A stretch of DNA of 64,000 nt from Streptomyces sp. 11x1 (GCF_032598905.1 NZ_CP122458.1:5667001-5731000), one strand, 5' to 3'; positions 1 through 8,474 are shown, numbered from the stretch's first letter. A program made the numbers and translations. The notes: a model not told the origin generated them from the letters alone.

Positions 1-483
1 GAGGTACTTGAGGAGCTCGAACTCCTTGAAGGTGAGGTCGAGGACGCGCCCCTTGAGCTTGGCGCTGTAGGTCGCCTCGTCCACCGAGAGGTCGCCGTTG
101 CGGATCTCCATGGGGGAGTCGTCGTTGACGATCTGCTGCCTGCCCATGGCCAGCCGCAGGCGCGCCTCGACCTCGGCCGGGCCGGCCGTGTCGAGGAGCA
201 CGTCGTCGATGCCCCAGTCGGCGGTGACGGCGGCGAGACCGCCCTCGGTCACGACGAGGATGAGGGGGCAGCCGGGCCCGGTGGAGCGCAGCAGCTGACA
301 CAGGCTGCGGACCTGCGGCAGGTCACGGCGCCCGTCGATGAGGATGACGTCGGCACCGGGGGTGTCGACGAGAGCGGGGCCTTCCGCCGGGGCCACGCGC
401 ACGTTGTGCAGCAGCAGGCCGAGGGCCGGAAGCACCTCCGTGGAAGGCTGGAGGGCGTTGGTCAGGAGCAGCAGAGAACTCAT
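1..483 (-). CDS. glnR: GlnR, orphan OmpR-type nitrogen response regulator (3' end outside window)
   Basis: The reverse strand encodes 161 codons that start [14 protein letters not shown] and run into the window edge at ELLKYL, just inside the winged-helix DNA-binding domain. The N-terminal receiver (about residues 1-120) includes [14 protein letters not shown]; the sequence matches Streptomyces GlnR (SCO4159) as I remember it. GlnR activates glnA, amtB and other nitrogen assimilation genes under limitation and is an atypical receiver that does not depend on a partner kinase. The start at 483 is preceded by GAGGAGG at good spacing. It is transcribed divergently from the hydrolase at 643. The C-terminal half is not visible. 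Confidence 0.93.
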   Translation of the reverse strand, partial: MSSLLLLTNALQPSTEVLPALGLLLHNVRVAPAEGPALVDTPGADVILIDGRRDLPQVRSLCQLLRSTGPGCPLILVVTEGGLAAVTADWGIDDVLLDTAGPAEVEARLRLAMGRQQIVNDDSPMEIRNGDLSVDEATYSAKLKGRVLDLTFKEFELLKYL

Positions 484-642
484 ACGTCTGGTTCCTCCTC
501 GGTCCCTGCGAGGACGCGTGTGGCGGGCGCTCGTACAGCTGCGGTCACCTGGCGTTTTTCCGCTCGTATACAAGCTTGCCTAAAGCACGAAAGGACCCGG
601 GGGCGACATTGCCCGAGTCCTCTGTCCAGCAGAATAGCCCAC

Positions 643-1599
643 ATGAGTGCTGGTCCGGCAGGCCATGTGACGCGATCTTTCGACATTCCGAACTCTGAGA
701 CGGCCGATCGAACCCTTTCGGGGCCGCCGCGAACCCCTTTGCGCAGGTTTCTACGGACTGACGACGGGGTGAATATCGAGGCCGTATACGATCCAAAATC
801 CGTTGTATACAACGGCCCGGAAGACACCGGAACTCCACCTTCCGGCCACCTGGCCGACCGCTGCGGCGACCGCTTCGACCGCGCCGACCACCCGGAGGAC
901 CGGGCCGGCGGCCGCCCCCTCGCCCTCGTCGTCGCGCACGGCTTCACGGGGGACGCGGATCGTCCGTATGTTCGAAGAGTGGTGGAGGCGTTCGCCCGCC
1001 ACGCCTCCGTCGTCACCTTCTCCTTCCGGGGCCACGGAAGATCCGGCGGCCGTTCCACGGTCGGCGACCGCGAGGTGCTCGACCTCGCGGCGGCGGTCCG
1101 CTGGGCCCGTGAACTCGGCCACACACGCGTCGCCACCGTCGGCTTCTCCATGGGCGGCTCGGTCGTCCTGCGCCACGCGGCCCACCCCGACGCGGGCACC
1201 GACGCCGTCGTCTCGGTCAGCGCCCCCGCCCGCTGGTACTACCGGGGCACGGCACCCATGCGCCGGGTCCACTGGCTCATCACCCGCCCTGAGGGCCGCC
1301 TCCTCGGCCGCTACGGCTTCCGCACCCGTATCCACCACCGCGACTGGGACCCCGTTCCCCTCTCCCCGGTGGAATCCGTGCCCCTCATCGCCCCGACCCC
1401 CCTGCTGATAGTCCACGGCGACCGCGACGGCTATTTCCCGCTCGACCACCCGGAGATGCTGGCCGCGGCGGCGGGCGACGACGGTGAACTCTGGCTGGAA
1501 CGGGGCATGGGCCACGCGGAGAACGCGGCGAGCCCGGAATTGCTGGGGAGGATCGGCGAGTGGGTGGTGAAGGGGGTCGCGGTCAGGGGCGTAGCCTGA
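643..1599 (+). CDS. Alpha/beta hydrolase
   Basis: A 318-residue alpha/beta hydrolase, substrate unknown. The oxyanion/nucleophile elements VVAHGFTG and GFSMGG (Ser nucleophile in GxSxG), the acid region IVHGDRDGYFP and the catalytic His in GMGHAEN are all present, so it should be active. The reading frame is open further upstream, but ATG 643 is chosen because the residues before it have no family character and because glnR starts divergently at 483. A hexamer CAGAAT ends 7 nt before this ATG, so transcription may be leaderless, though the hexamer lacks the usual first T. It is conserved next to glnR in Streptomyces; no role in nitrogen metabolism can be inferred. Confidence 0.85.
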   Translation: MSAGPAGHVTRSFDIPNSETADRTLSGPPRTPLRRFLRTDDGVNIEAVYDPKSVVYNGPEDTGTPPSGHLADRCGDRFDRADHPEDRAGGRPLALVVAHGFTGDADRPYVRRVVEAFARHASVVTFSFRGHGRSGGRSTVGDREVLDLAAAVRWARELGHTRVATVGFSMGGSVVLRHAAHPDAGTDAVVSVSAPARWYYRGTAPMRRVHWLITRPEGRLLGRYGFRTRIHHRDWDPVPLSPVESVPLIAPTPLLIVHGDRDGYFPLDHPEMLAAAAGDDGELWLERGMGHAENAASPELLGRIGEWVVKGVAVRGVA

Positions 1600-1630
1600 C
1601 CCCGTCACGACTCATACAAGAGGAAAGCAG

Positions 1631-1885
1631 ATGCCAAAGGGCACCGTCCGCTACTGGGCCGCAGCCAAGTCCGCAGCCGGCGTCGCCGAGGAGCCCTACG
1701 ACGCGGCCACCCTCGCGGACGCCCTGGATGCGGCCCGCGACCGCCACCCCGGCGAACTCGTCCGCGTGCTGCGGCGCTGCTCGTTCCTCGTCGACGGAAA
1801 CCCCGTGGGTACCCGTGCGCATGAGACGGTACGTCTGGCCGAGGGCGGCACGGTCGAGGTGCTCCCGCCGTTCGCAGGAGGGTGA
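1631..1885 (+). CDS. MoaD/ThiS-family ubiquitin-like sulfur carrier
   Basis: An 84-residue protein that ends in PPFAGG, the C-terminal Gly-Gly that is adenylated and thiocarboxylated in MoaD, ThiS and CysO-type carriers. The beta-grasp pattern and length fit the family. AGAGGAAA lies just ahead of ATG 1631. Which pathway it serves (molybdopterin, thiamine or cysteine) cannot be told from sequence, but a thiosulfate sulfurtransferase lies 2.8 kb downstream. Its stop codon overlaps the ribosome-binding site of the next gene, so the two are probably co-transcribed. Confidence 0.85.
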   Translation: MPKGTVRYWAAAKSAAGVAEEPYDAATLADALDAARDRHPGELVRVLRRCSFLVDGNPVGTRAHETVRLAEGGTVEVLPPFAGG

Positions 1886-1895
1886 CCCCCACATC

Positions 1896-3128
1896 ATGAG
1901 CAACCAGCCGTACGGGTACGAGGGCCACCAGGGGCAGCAGGGTCACCAGGGCCAGCAGGGGCACCAGGGTTACGAGGCGTACCAGCAGCCGCATGCGCAT
2001 CCCCACGCGCAGCCGCAGCCGCAGTCGCACTGGCAGGGGTACGACGAGAGCCAGGGCGCCCACGCACAGCAGTACACCCAGCAGTGGGAGGGCCAGACCT
2101 GGGAGACCCAGATCCAGCCCCAGACCCCTCCCGACGCCGCCAACCTGACGGAGACGGCGTACCTGCCCCAGCAGTCGGCCGCCCCGAGCGGGCAGTACGG
2201 CGGCGGCCAGTACGCCCCTCAGGCCCAGGCGCAACACCGTGCCCAGGTCCCCCATGCCCAGGCCCAACACCGACACCAGCCTCAGGCGGAGCCCCGGGGG
2301 CAGGCCGGTCCGGAGGTCGGTGCGGAACCCGCGGCCGGTTACGGTCCGCCCACCCTCACCGGCAACGCCCGGATCACCGACGCCCAGCGGGCGCGGGCCG
2401 AGGGCCGGTCGCCGATCATCGAGCCCGGGATGCAGCCGGCGCTGATCACGGCCGTCCTGGGTCTGCTGCTGGCCGGGGCCGCCGCGGTGGGGGAGTTCGC
2501 CCTCGCCGTACCCCTCGTCGTCCTCCAGGCCGTGACCGCGGCGGGCTGGTTCCGGCTGAACGGCATGTGGCCGGCCCGGCAGGGCATCGTGCTGGCCTTC
2601 GCGGGCGCCCTCGCTGCGGACGCGGCCCTCTTCGCGGCCGGCCGGGAGCACGCGCCCGCCGCGATCCTCGGGACGCTCGGTGTGTGGGTGCTGCTCGGCA
2701 TCGTGCTGGGGCTGCGCAGCCACGCGGACCCGGACGAGCGGATGTACGGACTGATGGCGACGGTGGCCTCGTCGGCACTGGCGATCATCGCGACCGGCTA
2801 TCTGGCGGCCGTGGCGGACGCGGTGACGGTGGGTGGGGTCGCGGTCGCGGTGGCCGTCCTGGCGCGGGCGTTGCCGCTGCCGACGCCGGCCTCGGTGGTG
2901 GTGTCGCTGCTGGCGGCGGCGGGGGCGGGGATCGCGGTCGGGAGTGCGACCGGGTTGGGGGCGGCTGGGGCGTTGCTCGGGGGTGGGGCCGCGTTGTGTG
3001 CGCTCATCGGCCACCGGGTCGCCAGCTATGACTACCCCTCCCGTTTCGTGCACTTCACCGCGGGTGTGGCCCTGCCGCTGACGGCGGCGGCCCCGGCGGT
3101 CTATCTGCTGGGCCGCGCCCTCGTCTGA
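1896..3128 (+). CDS. Integral membrane protein with Gln/His/Tyr-rich N-terminal tail
   Basis: A 410-residue protein. Residues 1 to about 150 are low complexity, rich in Gln, His, Tyr and Gly (repeats of GHQGQQ), and should be disordered and cytoplasmic. From about residue 165 the chain consists of roughly eight hydrophobic helices of Ala/Val/Leu with very short loops. AGGAGGGTGA around 1876-1885 is the ribosome-binding site and includes the stop codon of the sulfur carrier gene, which decides ATG 1896. No catalytic motif is recognisable. The tandem CAG/CAC-rich codons could vary in number between strains. Confidence 0.8.
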   Translation: MSNQPYGYEGHQGQQGHQGQQGHQGYEAYQQPHAHPHAQPQPQSHWQGYDESQGAHAQQYTQQWEGQTWETQIQPQTPPDAANLTETAYLPQQSAAPSGQYGGGQYAPQAQAQHRAQVPHAQAQHRHQPQAEPRGQAGPEVGAEPAAGYGPPTLTGNARITDAQRARAEGRSPIIEPGMQPALITAVLGLLLAGAAAVGEFALAVPLVVLQAVTAAGWFRLNGMWPARQGIVLAFAGALAADAALFAAGREHAPAAILGTLGVWVLLGIVLGLRSHADPDERMYGLMATVASSALAIIATGYLAAVADAVTVGGVAVAVAVLARALPLPTPASVVVSLLAAAGAGIAVGSATGLGAAGALLGGGAALCALIGHRVASYDYPSRFVHFTAGVALPLTAAAPAVYLLGRALV

Positions 3129-3140
3129 CCCGGCGTTTTT

Positions 3141-3371
3141 TCGCCCCCGCCGCCCCTACCCGTTCCCGTCCCCAGGGGCTGCGCCCCTTCGACCCGCTCG
3201 GTCGTCGGTCGTCCGCGGGCCCGGTGGGGCTTCTCGCGCAGTTCCCCGCGCCCCTATCAGGGGCGCGGGGAACTGCGCGAACGGGGTCCGGGGCGGAGCC
3301 CCGAGTCTTTGACGCGGGTCGAAGGGGCGCGCAGCCCCTGGGGACGGGACGGGTAGGGGCGGCGGGGGCGA
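3141..3371. repeat. Nested inverted repeat, Streptomyces intergenic element copy 1
   Basis: This fills most of the 393-bp gap between 3128 and 3522. A perfect 21-bp hairpin has arms 3235-3255 and 3259-3279 around ATC (core GCGCAGTTCCCCGCGCCCC). It is flanked by longer imperfect arms, 3141-3197 against 3314-3371, so the whole element is a nested palindrome of about 230 bp. Partial copies occur at 11268, 55735 and 60540 in this window. Both flanking genes point right, so it may act as a terminator or mRNA-stability element. Confidence 0.85.
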
Positions 3372-3521
3372 GGAAAGCCGGGAGGCGCGCCGGGGGCTCC
3401 TGTCACAGGTGATCAACAACGCGCACGAACCCACCCCTCCCCGACAGCCCCACGATTACCCTCGGGTAGAACGGCCACCGGCCCGCGGCCGTCAAGCGGA
3501 CAACGTGGGGAACACCGAGAC

Positions 3522-4256
3522 ATGCGCGCACTGCGAATACTTGTCATCGTCGCCGTGATCCTGGGCGGCCTCTTCGTCGCCGCGGACCGCCTGGCCGTCG
3601 GTTTCGCCGAGGACGAGGCGGCCCAGCAGCTGAAGGCCAGTGAGGGCCTGACGACCACCCCGGACGTGTCCATCAAGGGCTTCCCCTTCCTCACCCAGGT
3701 CGCGGGCGGCGAACTCGACGACGTCGAGGTCGGCATCGAGAACGTCGAGGCGAGCACCGGCAAGCCCGGCGAGAGCATCCGCATCGCCGACCTGCAGGCG
3801 AACATGCGCGGCGTCGCCTTCTCCAGCGACTACAGCTCCGCCACGGCCGACAGCGCCACCGGCACCGCGACCATCGGATACGACGAACTCCTCAAGGCCG
3901 CCAAGTCGGAGCCCACCGACGTCGGCCTCGGCTTCACCGCCCGCGTCGTCGGCCTCTCCGACGGCGGCAAGGGCAAGATCAAGGTCAACGTCGAGATCGA
4001 CCCGCCTGCCCTCGCCCCCCAGACCGTCTCCGTCCTCAGCACCGTCAGCGTCAAGGGCGACAAGGTCGAGGTGCAGGCCGACTCCCTGCCCAGCCTGGGC
4101 GGCGCCGACCTCGCCGAGAACGTCGTCCGTTCCATCACCGACTTCCAACAGGCCATCGACGACCTCCCCGGCGGCATCAAGCTCGACAAGGTCGAGGCCG
4201 CGCCGGACGGCGTGGAGATCACGGTGAAGGGTTCGAACGTCAAGCTGGCGGGGTAG
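3522..4256 (+). CDS. DUF2993 (LmeA-like) lipid-binding envelope protein
   Basis: A 244-residue protein that begins with a short basic N-terminus and a hydrophobic segment (residues 3-22), which is a signal anchor or uncleaved signal peptide. The rest is a beta-rich domain with IKGFPFLTQVAGG and repeated Asp/Val segments typical of DUF2993, the family that includes mycobacterial LmeA, a periplasmic phospholipid-binding protein involved in mannan maturation. It probably sits on the outer face of the membrane. ATG 3522 is the first in-frame start and places the hydrophobic segment at the N-terminus. The role in Streptomyces is unknown. Confidence 0.82.
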   Translation: MRALRILVIVAVILGGLFVAADRLAVGFAEDEAAQQLKASEGLTTTPDVSIKGFPFLTQVAGGELDDVEVGIENVEASTGKPGESIRIADLQANMRGVAFSSDYSSATADSATGTATIGYDELLKAAKSEPTDVGLGFTARVVGLSDGGKGKIKVNVEIDPPALAPQTVSVLSTVSVKGDKVEVQADSLPSLGGADLAENVVRSITDFQQAIDDLPGGIKLDKVEAAPDGVEITVKGSNVKLAG

Positions 4257-4496
4257 GACGAGGATCGGCTCATCCCCGGCAGCCTGCGGCGGGACGCGCT
4301 TGTCGGCGGCGTCCGCGGCCGCGTCCGAAAGGCGAGACGCCGCCGTCCGTACCGTAGATGTGACGACGGCTACAGGGGCCGGTCGCCCCGTCACCGCAGC
4401 CCCGACAGTCACTTCATCCCACATTCCGGACGATCGCGTCTCAGAATACGACATGCCGGTGACACGCCCGCCTGTCCGTCCCTACGATCGACACTC
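4257..4496. other. Non-coding stretch ahead of the sulfur leader peptide
   Basis: The gap from 4257 to the sulfurtransferase gene at 4706 is 449 bp. Apart from the leader peptide at 4497-4577 I see no gene. The segment presumably holds the promoter of the leader-cysA transcript; no convincing -35/-10 pair could be fixed by eye. Confidence 0.5.
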
Positions 4497-4577
4497 ATGA
4501 AGCGACAGGCGGATCTCACGAAGCGGCGGGCAGTAGACCTGTGCCGCGTCGCCGCCATGCTCTGTCGCACCTTCTGA
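4497..4577 (+). CDS. 26-residue Cys-containing leader peptide of the sulfurtransferase operon
   Basis: A short frame starts at ATG 4497 and ends at TGA 4575-4577. It is basic at the N-terminus (MKRQADLTKRR), contains VDLCRV and then LCRTF at its end, with two cysteines each followed by Arg. Streptomyces genomes carry many such putative leader peptides ahead of sulfur and cysteine genes; in mycobacteria Cys-rich small frames act as cysteine-responsive attenuators. Here it lies 128 nt before cysA. Inference: ribosome stalling at the Cys codons under cysteine shortage controls cysA expression. Confidence 0.75.
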   Translation: MKRQADLTKRRAVDLCRVAAMLCRTF

Positions 4578-4705
4578 GCGACGGAATCTGCCGCCGCGTT
4601 CCCCGATGCCCGCCCTGTTCCAGCCAGGGCCCACCCCTGCGCGCCCCCGGCCGAACCGCCGGAGGCACCCGCACACCGCCGCAACTGCCCCGGAGGAGAA
4701 AGAGC

Positions 4706-5545
4706 ATGAGCCGCAGCGACGTCCTGGTCGACGCCGACTGGGTCGAGGCCAACCTCGACGACCCGAACATCGCCATCGTCGAGGTCGACGAGGACACCAC
4801 CGCGTACGAGAAGAACCACATCAAGAACGCGATCCGGATCGACTGGACCAAGGACCTCCAGGACCCGGTCCGCCGTGACTTCGTCGACCAGGAGGGCTTC
4901 GAGAAGCTCCTGTCGGAGAAGGGCATCGGCAACGACACCCTCGTCGTCCTCTACGGCGGCAACAACAACTGGTTCGCGTCCTACGCCTACTGGTACTTCA
5001 AGCTGTACGGCCACGAGAACGTCAAGCTGCTCGACGGTGGCCGCAAGAAGTGGGAGCTCGACGCCCGCGAGCTGACCGACGAGGTGCCGGTGCGCCCCGC
5101 CACCGAGTACAAGGCCAAGCCGCAGAACACCGCGATCCGCGCCTTCCGTGACGACGTCGTCGCCGCGATCGGCTCGCAGAACCTGGTCGACGTGCGCTCG
5201 CCCGACGAGTTCTCCGGCAAGCTGCTCGCCCCGGCCCACCTGCCGCAGGAGCAGTCGCAGCGTCCGGGCCACGTCCCGTCCGCCCGCAACATCCCGTGGT
5301 CGAAGAACGCCAACGACGACGGCACCTTCAAGTCGGACGACGAGCTCAAGGAGCTCTACGCCGAGGAGCAGGTGGACCTGGCGAAGGACACCATCGCCTA
5401 CTGCCGCATCGGTGAGCGTTCCGCGCTGACCTGGTTCGTCCTGCACGAGCTGCTCGGTGTCGAGAACGTCAAGAACTACGACGGCTCCTGGACCGAGTAC
5501 GGCAGCCTCGTCGGCGTCCCGATCGAGCTCGGCGCCAACAAGTAA
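4706..5545 (+). CDS. cysA: Thiosulfate sulfurtransferase (rhodanese)
   Basis: A 279-residue two-domain rhodanese. The N-terminal inactive domain covers about residues 1-140 and the C-terminal domain carries CRIGERS, with the persulfide-forming Cys at the start of the active-site loop, after DVRSPDEF. It transfers sulfane sulfur from thiosulfate to acceptors such as cyanide or thiols. GGAGGAGAAA precedes ATG 4706. It follows a Cys leader peptide and is followed by the DUF1416 gene, the usual actinobacterial cysA-DUF1416 pair (SCO4164-SCO4165 by recall). The name cysA here is the actinobacterial usage for sulfurtransferase, not the sulfate ABC ATPase. Confidence 0.92.
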   Translation: MSRSDVLVDADWVEANLDDPNIAIVEVDEDTTAYEKNHIKNAIRIDWTKDLQDPVRRDFVDQEGFEKLLSEKGIGNDTLVVLYGGNNNWFASYAYWYFKLYGHENVKLLDGGRKKWELDARELTDEVPVRPATEYKAKPQNTAIRAFRDDVVAAIGSQNLVDVRSPDEFSGKLLAPAHLPQEQSQRPGHVPSARNIPWSKNANDDGTFKSDDELKELYAEEQVDLAKDTIAYCRIGERSALTWFVLHELLGVENVKNYDGSWTEYGSLVGVPIELGANK

Positions 5546-5641
5546 GCACCACCAGCACCACCAGCACCACCAGCGGTACCCGCACACCCCCGTTCGTCCC
5601 GACCGGCCTTCCTTCCGGTCAGACCCCTTATGGAGAAAGAC

Positions 5642-5932
5642 ATGTGTGGAGCGAAGGCCGGCGGCCCGGACGCCTCGACGATCAAGCCCGGTGAGACCAC
5701 GATCCAGGGTCAGGTGACCCGCGACGGCGAGCCGGTGACGGGCTACGTCCGTCTGCTGGACTCGACCGGCGAGTTCACGGCGGAGGTGCCGACCTCCGCG
5801 ACGGGCCAGTTCCGCTTCTACGCGGCCGAGGGCACCTGGACCGTCCGCGCGCTGGTCCCCGGCGGCACCGCCGACCGGACCGTCGTCGTCGCCGAGAAGG
5901 GCGGCCTGGCGGAGGTCGCGATCGCCGTCTGA
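5642..5932 (+). CDS. DUF1416 protein, partner of CysA sulfurtransferase
   Basis: A 96-residue protein that begins MCGAKAGG, with a Cys at position 2, followed by an all-beta domain resembling a transthyretin or SdrD-like fold (ITIQGQV-like strands, GYVRLLD). GGAG at 5633 sets ATG 5642 as the start rather than the in-frame ATG at 5630. DUF1416 genes almost always follow actinobacterial thiosulfate sulfurtransferases, and the spacing of 96 nt with no promoter evident suggests co-transcription. The N-terminal Cys may accept sulfur; that is inference. A strong hairpin follows at 5984. Confidence 0.88.
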   Translation: MCGAKAGGPDASTIKPGETTIQGQVTRDGEPVTGYVRLLDSTGEFTAEVPTSATGQFRFYAAEGTWTVRALVPGGTADRTVVVAEKGGLAEVAIAV

Positions 5933-5983
5933 GACGGTCTCGCCGAACAGGCGAAACGGCCATCAGGCGAACAGACCAACAGT

Positions 5984-6015
5984 TGAGGGCCGCACTTCCC
6001 GGAGTGCGGCCCTCA
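5984..6015 (+). terminator. Terminator after the cysA-DUF1416 operon
   Basis: A 13-bp perfect stem, TGAGGGCCGCACT paired with its complement at 6003-6015, encloses a 6-nt loop. It follows the stop of DUF1416 by 52 nt and lies just before the promoter of the next gene. Confidence 0.8.
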
Positions 6016-6041
6016 GCCGTGCGCGGACCTACGCTGGAGAC

Positions 6042-6302
6042 ATGTACGCGCGCAGGCGCCACCAGTACTTCGCCATGATGGGCACGTGCCTGGCCCTCTT
6101 CGTCCTGGCCTGGGGCGTCGTACGCCTCTGGTCGGTCCCGGTGGCGGTCGGCATGTGCGTGGTCGCCATGGTCATCCCGCCGCTCGCCGCCGTCGTCGCC
6201 AACCGGCGCGGCCCCGACGACCGCTGGTGGGACGATCCCTCCGGCGACCCGAAGTCCGACGAGTGGTGGGACGAACTGGACGGCAAGAGACGCCGACAGT
6301 GA
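6042..6302 (+). CDS. DUF3099 small membrane protein
   Basis: An 86-residue protein. A basic N-terminus (MYARRRHQYF) leads into two hydrophobic helices at about residues 10-28 and 31-50, followed by a hydrophilic tail with WWDDPSGDPKSDEWWDEL, the hallmark of DUF3099. Function unknown; it should lie in the cytoplasmic membrane with the acidic/Trp-rich tail in the cytoplasm. TACGCT at 6030-6035 is placed so that transcription would begin at or next to ATG 6042, so the mRNA is probably leaderless. Confidence 0.85.
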   Translation: MYARRRHQYFAMMGTCLALFVLAWGVVRLWSVPVAVGMCVVAMVIPPLAAVVANRRGPDDRWWDDPSGDPKSDEWWDELDGKRRRQ

Positions 6303-6338
6303 TGCCGACCGAGATCCGGGCCCGGTCGACGAGCGCCC

Positions 6339-6701
6339 TCAGTAGACGAGCGCCTGGGTGTCGTCCGCCATGGCCTCCTGCACGAACACCTGGGCGCCGG
6401 CGATCCGTACGCCCTCGATGACGTCCTTCTCGGTGATGTCCCGGCGAGCGGCGCACTGGGTGCACAGGGTGATCCGGCCGCCCGCGAGCAGCGAGTCGAT
6501 CAGATCGGGCAGCGGAGCGGCGTGCGGCAGCTCGAACTCGGCGGCGCGGCCGGGCAGCGCGAACCACGCGGACTCGCCGGTCAGCCACAGGGACACCTCG
6601 ACGCCGCTGGCGACGGCCACGGCCGCCACCGTGAACGCCTGCGAGCACCGCTCAGGGGCATCGGCCCCCGCCGTCACCTTGATCACGAGCTTCTTCGCCA
6701 T
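6339..6701 (-). CDS. DsrE-family protein
   Basis: A 120-residue DsrE/DsrF-like protein starting MAKKLVIKVTAGADAPERC. The family fold is an alpha/beta sandwich used for sulfur-atom shuttling in TusBCD and DsrEFH. Visible features are a Cys at residue 19 and CTQC at about 88-91, the latter in the position where active-site Cys residues are found in relatives. It sits convergent to the DUF3099 gene and close to the sulfurtransferase cluster, which suggests but does not prove a sulfur-transfer role. Confidence 0.82.
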   Translation of the reverse strand: MAKKLVIKVTAGADAPERCSQAFTVAAVAVASGVEVSLWLTGESAWFALPGRAAEFELPHAAPLPDLIDSLLAGGRITLCTQCAARRDITEKDVIEGVRIAGAQVFVQEAMADDTQALVY

Positions 6702-6809
6702 GGGGCGAATGGTAGTCCGAATCGTGATCATCCTCGGTGCAACCCGATGGGTGGTCCATGGGTCCCCTGCGCGCGGATATGGAGTCCGCGCTTCGCGTTC
6801 TGTGGGGGA

Positions 6810-7617
6810 GTGCCTTGGAAGTGCCGGAAGACGCCCTCTGCCGCCCTGCCCCGCCGTGACCGTCGGGTCCTGCGGGCCCTGCTCCGGTGGACCGCCGCCG
6901 TTGTCGTCTTCGCCTCGGTGGGGACGGCCACGGCGTACGGGATCGCCGCGGCCGAGCGCACGGACGTACCCGGTCTGGCCACGGAGTCGGACGGGCGCTG
7001 GGTCTTCCCCCGGCTCGTCAGGCCGCCGCTGCCGTCCGGAAGCCCGGAGCCGTTCGCCGAGGACAACCCGGCCGGAGCCCATCACGCCGATCTGCGCGCC
7101 CTCGTCCTGCCGGCGCCCGAGGGGGCGAAGGAGGACAAGGCGCTGCGGGGCTCGGACGGCTGGCTGCCGGTGAAGGAGTATCTGGCGGAGTTCGAGGCGG
7201 AGGACCGCGAGGAACTGGGACAGAAACTCGTCGACACCGGCCTGCGGCACATCGCCGCCCGGGGCTGGACCACCCCGGACGGCACCCGGACGCGGGTCTA
7301 CCTGCTCCGGTTCAACACGACGAACGTCGTGGACGCCGAGCTGGCGAGCCACGCCCCTGGCCCACGTCAGCCCGACCTACCGGGTACGCGGTGCGGGCGA
7401 GGTGGAGTACGACGAGGACTTCCCGGAGGAGGCCGCCGTGACGGGGACCGCCCGGACCGCCTATGCCGAGGCGAAGCCGTACGGCGCCGAGCAGGTCCGC
7501 CAGGCCTACGTCTCGGCGGGGGACGTGTACGCGGTGATCCTGCAGTCCCGCGAGGCGGGGGCTCCGGCGGTCCCCTTCTGGCAGACCGTGGTCCTGCAGA
7601 GCCAGCTGCTGGGCTGA
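6810..7617 (+). pseudogene. Single-membrane-segment hypothetical protein interrupted by a +1 frameshift
   Basis: From GTG 6810 the frame encodes a basic N-terminus, a transmembrane segment (RWTAAVVVFASVGTATAYGI) and an extracytoplasmic domain, and reads normally to about 7353 (VDAELASHA). From there the coding signal continues in the next frame (LAHVSPTYRVRGAGEVEYD) to the stop at 7617. One extra C in the run 7354-7357 explains the shift; removing it restores a protein of about 268 residues. This may be a true inactivation or a sequencing error in a homopolymer. The start codon is uncertain, since the GGGGGA before it is too close to be a good ribosome-binding site. Family not recognised. Confidence 0.65.
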
Positions 7618-7655
7618 CGGCCCCCGGGAGGCAAGGACCGACCTCACGCCGGAGC

Positions 7656-7686
7656 CCGGACCCCAGCCGCGTAAGCTGGGGTCCGG
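7656..7686. terminator. Hairpin terminator
   Basis: A perfect 12-bp stem, CCGGACCCCAGC against 7675-7686 with a 7-nt loop, lies between the frameshifted gene and the 32-residue membrane peptide gene. Confidence 0.7.
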
Positions 7687-7732
7687 CCCTGTGTGCGTAC
7701 CGCACGTCTCCCGCTCAATCGAGGAGCACCTC

Positions 7733-7831
7733 GTGATCATCTTCTTCGAGATCCTGCTGGTTCTGGTCGCCGTCGGCGTTCTCGCCTTCACCGGCCTGGC
7801 AGTGAAGAAGCTGTACCAGGGCCAGCGCTGA
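7733..7831 (+). CDS. 32-residue single-pass membrane peptide
   Basis: GTG 7733 opens a 32-codon frame: a hydrophobic helix (IIFFEILLVLVAVGVLAF) followed by a short basic tail (VKKLYQGQR). GAGGAG at 7721-7726 is a good ribosome-binding site, and base composition is coding-like. It lies 52 nt ahead of the nitrobindin-like gene and could be co-transcribed. Small peptides of this kind are conserved but uncharacterised in Streptomyces; the function is unknown. Confidence 0.65.
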   Translation: MIIFFEILLVLVAVGVLAFTGLAVKKLYQGQR

Positions 7832-7883
7832 CCCGCGTCCGACCGACGCCCAGGACCTCCAGGACTCCCAGGAACCGCCACTC

Positions 7884-8459
7884 ATGATCGAGATCCCGTC
7901 CGACCTCCACAAGGACCTTGTCCCCCTCGCCTTCCTGCTCGGCGACTGGGCCGGCGCGGGCGTCCATGACTTCCCCGGCTCAGAGAAGTGCAACTTCGGC
8001 CAGGAGGTCACCTTCACGCACGACGGCCGGGACTTCCTGGAGTACCGCTCCCACACCTGGGTGCTGGACAAGGACGGCAACAAGGTCCGTCCGCTGGAGA
8101 CCGAGTCCGGGTTCTGGCGGGTGGACGCCGACCGCAAGGTCGAGATCGTCATGACCCGTGACGACGGTGTCGTCGAGGTCTGGTACGGCGAGCTGGCCAA
8201 GCAGAAGCCGCAGATCGACCTGGTCACGGACGCGGTCGCCCGCACGGCGGCCTCCGGCCCCTACAGCGGCGGCAAGCGGCTCTACGGCTATGTGAACAGC
8301 GACCTGATGTGGGTCGGCGAGAAGGCCACCCCCGACGTCGAGCTGCGCCCCTACATGTCCGCGCACCTGAAGAAGGTCGTCACCCCCGAGGACGTCGAAC
8401 GCTGGGCCAAGGCCCTCCCGGACGACATGCCGGACGACGGCATCGCGTTCTTCAAGTAG
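7884..8459 (+). CDS. Nitrobindin-like (FABP-fold) heme-binding protein
   Basis: A 191-residue beta-barrel protein with the nitrobindin signature FLLGDWAGAG near residue 17-26 and a His in MSAHLKKV near the C-terminal end, the proximal heme ligand position. Family members bind ferric heme and isomerise peroxynitrite or bind NO. The length is slightly above the family usual. It lies immediately upstream of nur, with only 15 nt between, though nur has its own promoter in that gap and inside the end of this gene. Confidence 0.85.
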   Translation: MIEIPSDLHKDLVPLAFLLGDWAGAGVHDFPGSEKCNFGQEVTFTHDGRDFLEYRSHTWVLDKDGNKVRPLETESGFWRVDADRKVEIVMTRDDGVVEVWYGELAKQKPQIDLVTDAVARTAASGPYSGGKRLYGYVNSDLMWVGEKATPDVELRPYMSAHLKKVVTPEDVERWAKALPDDMPDDGIAFFK

Positions 8460-8474
8460 TTCTAGACTCGTGGT

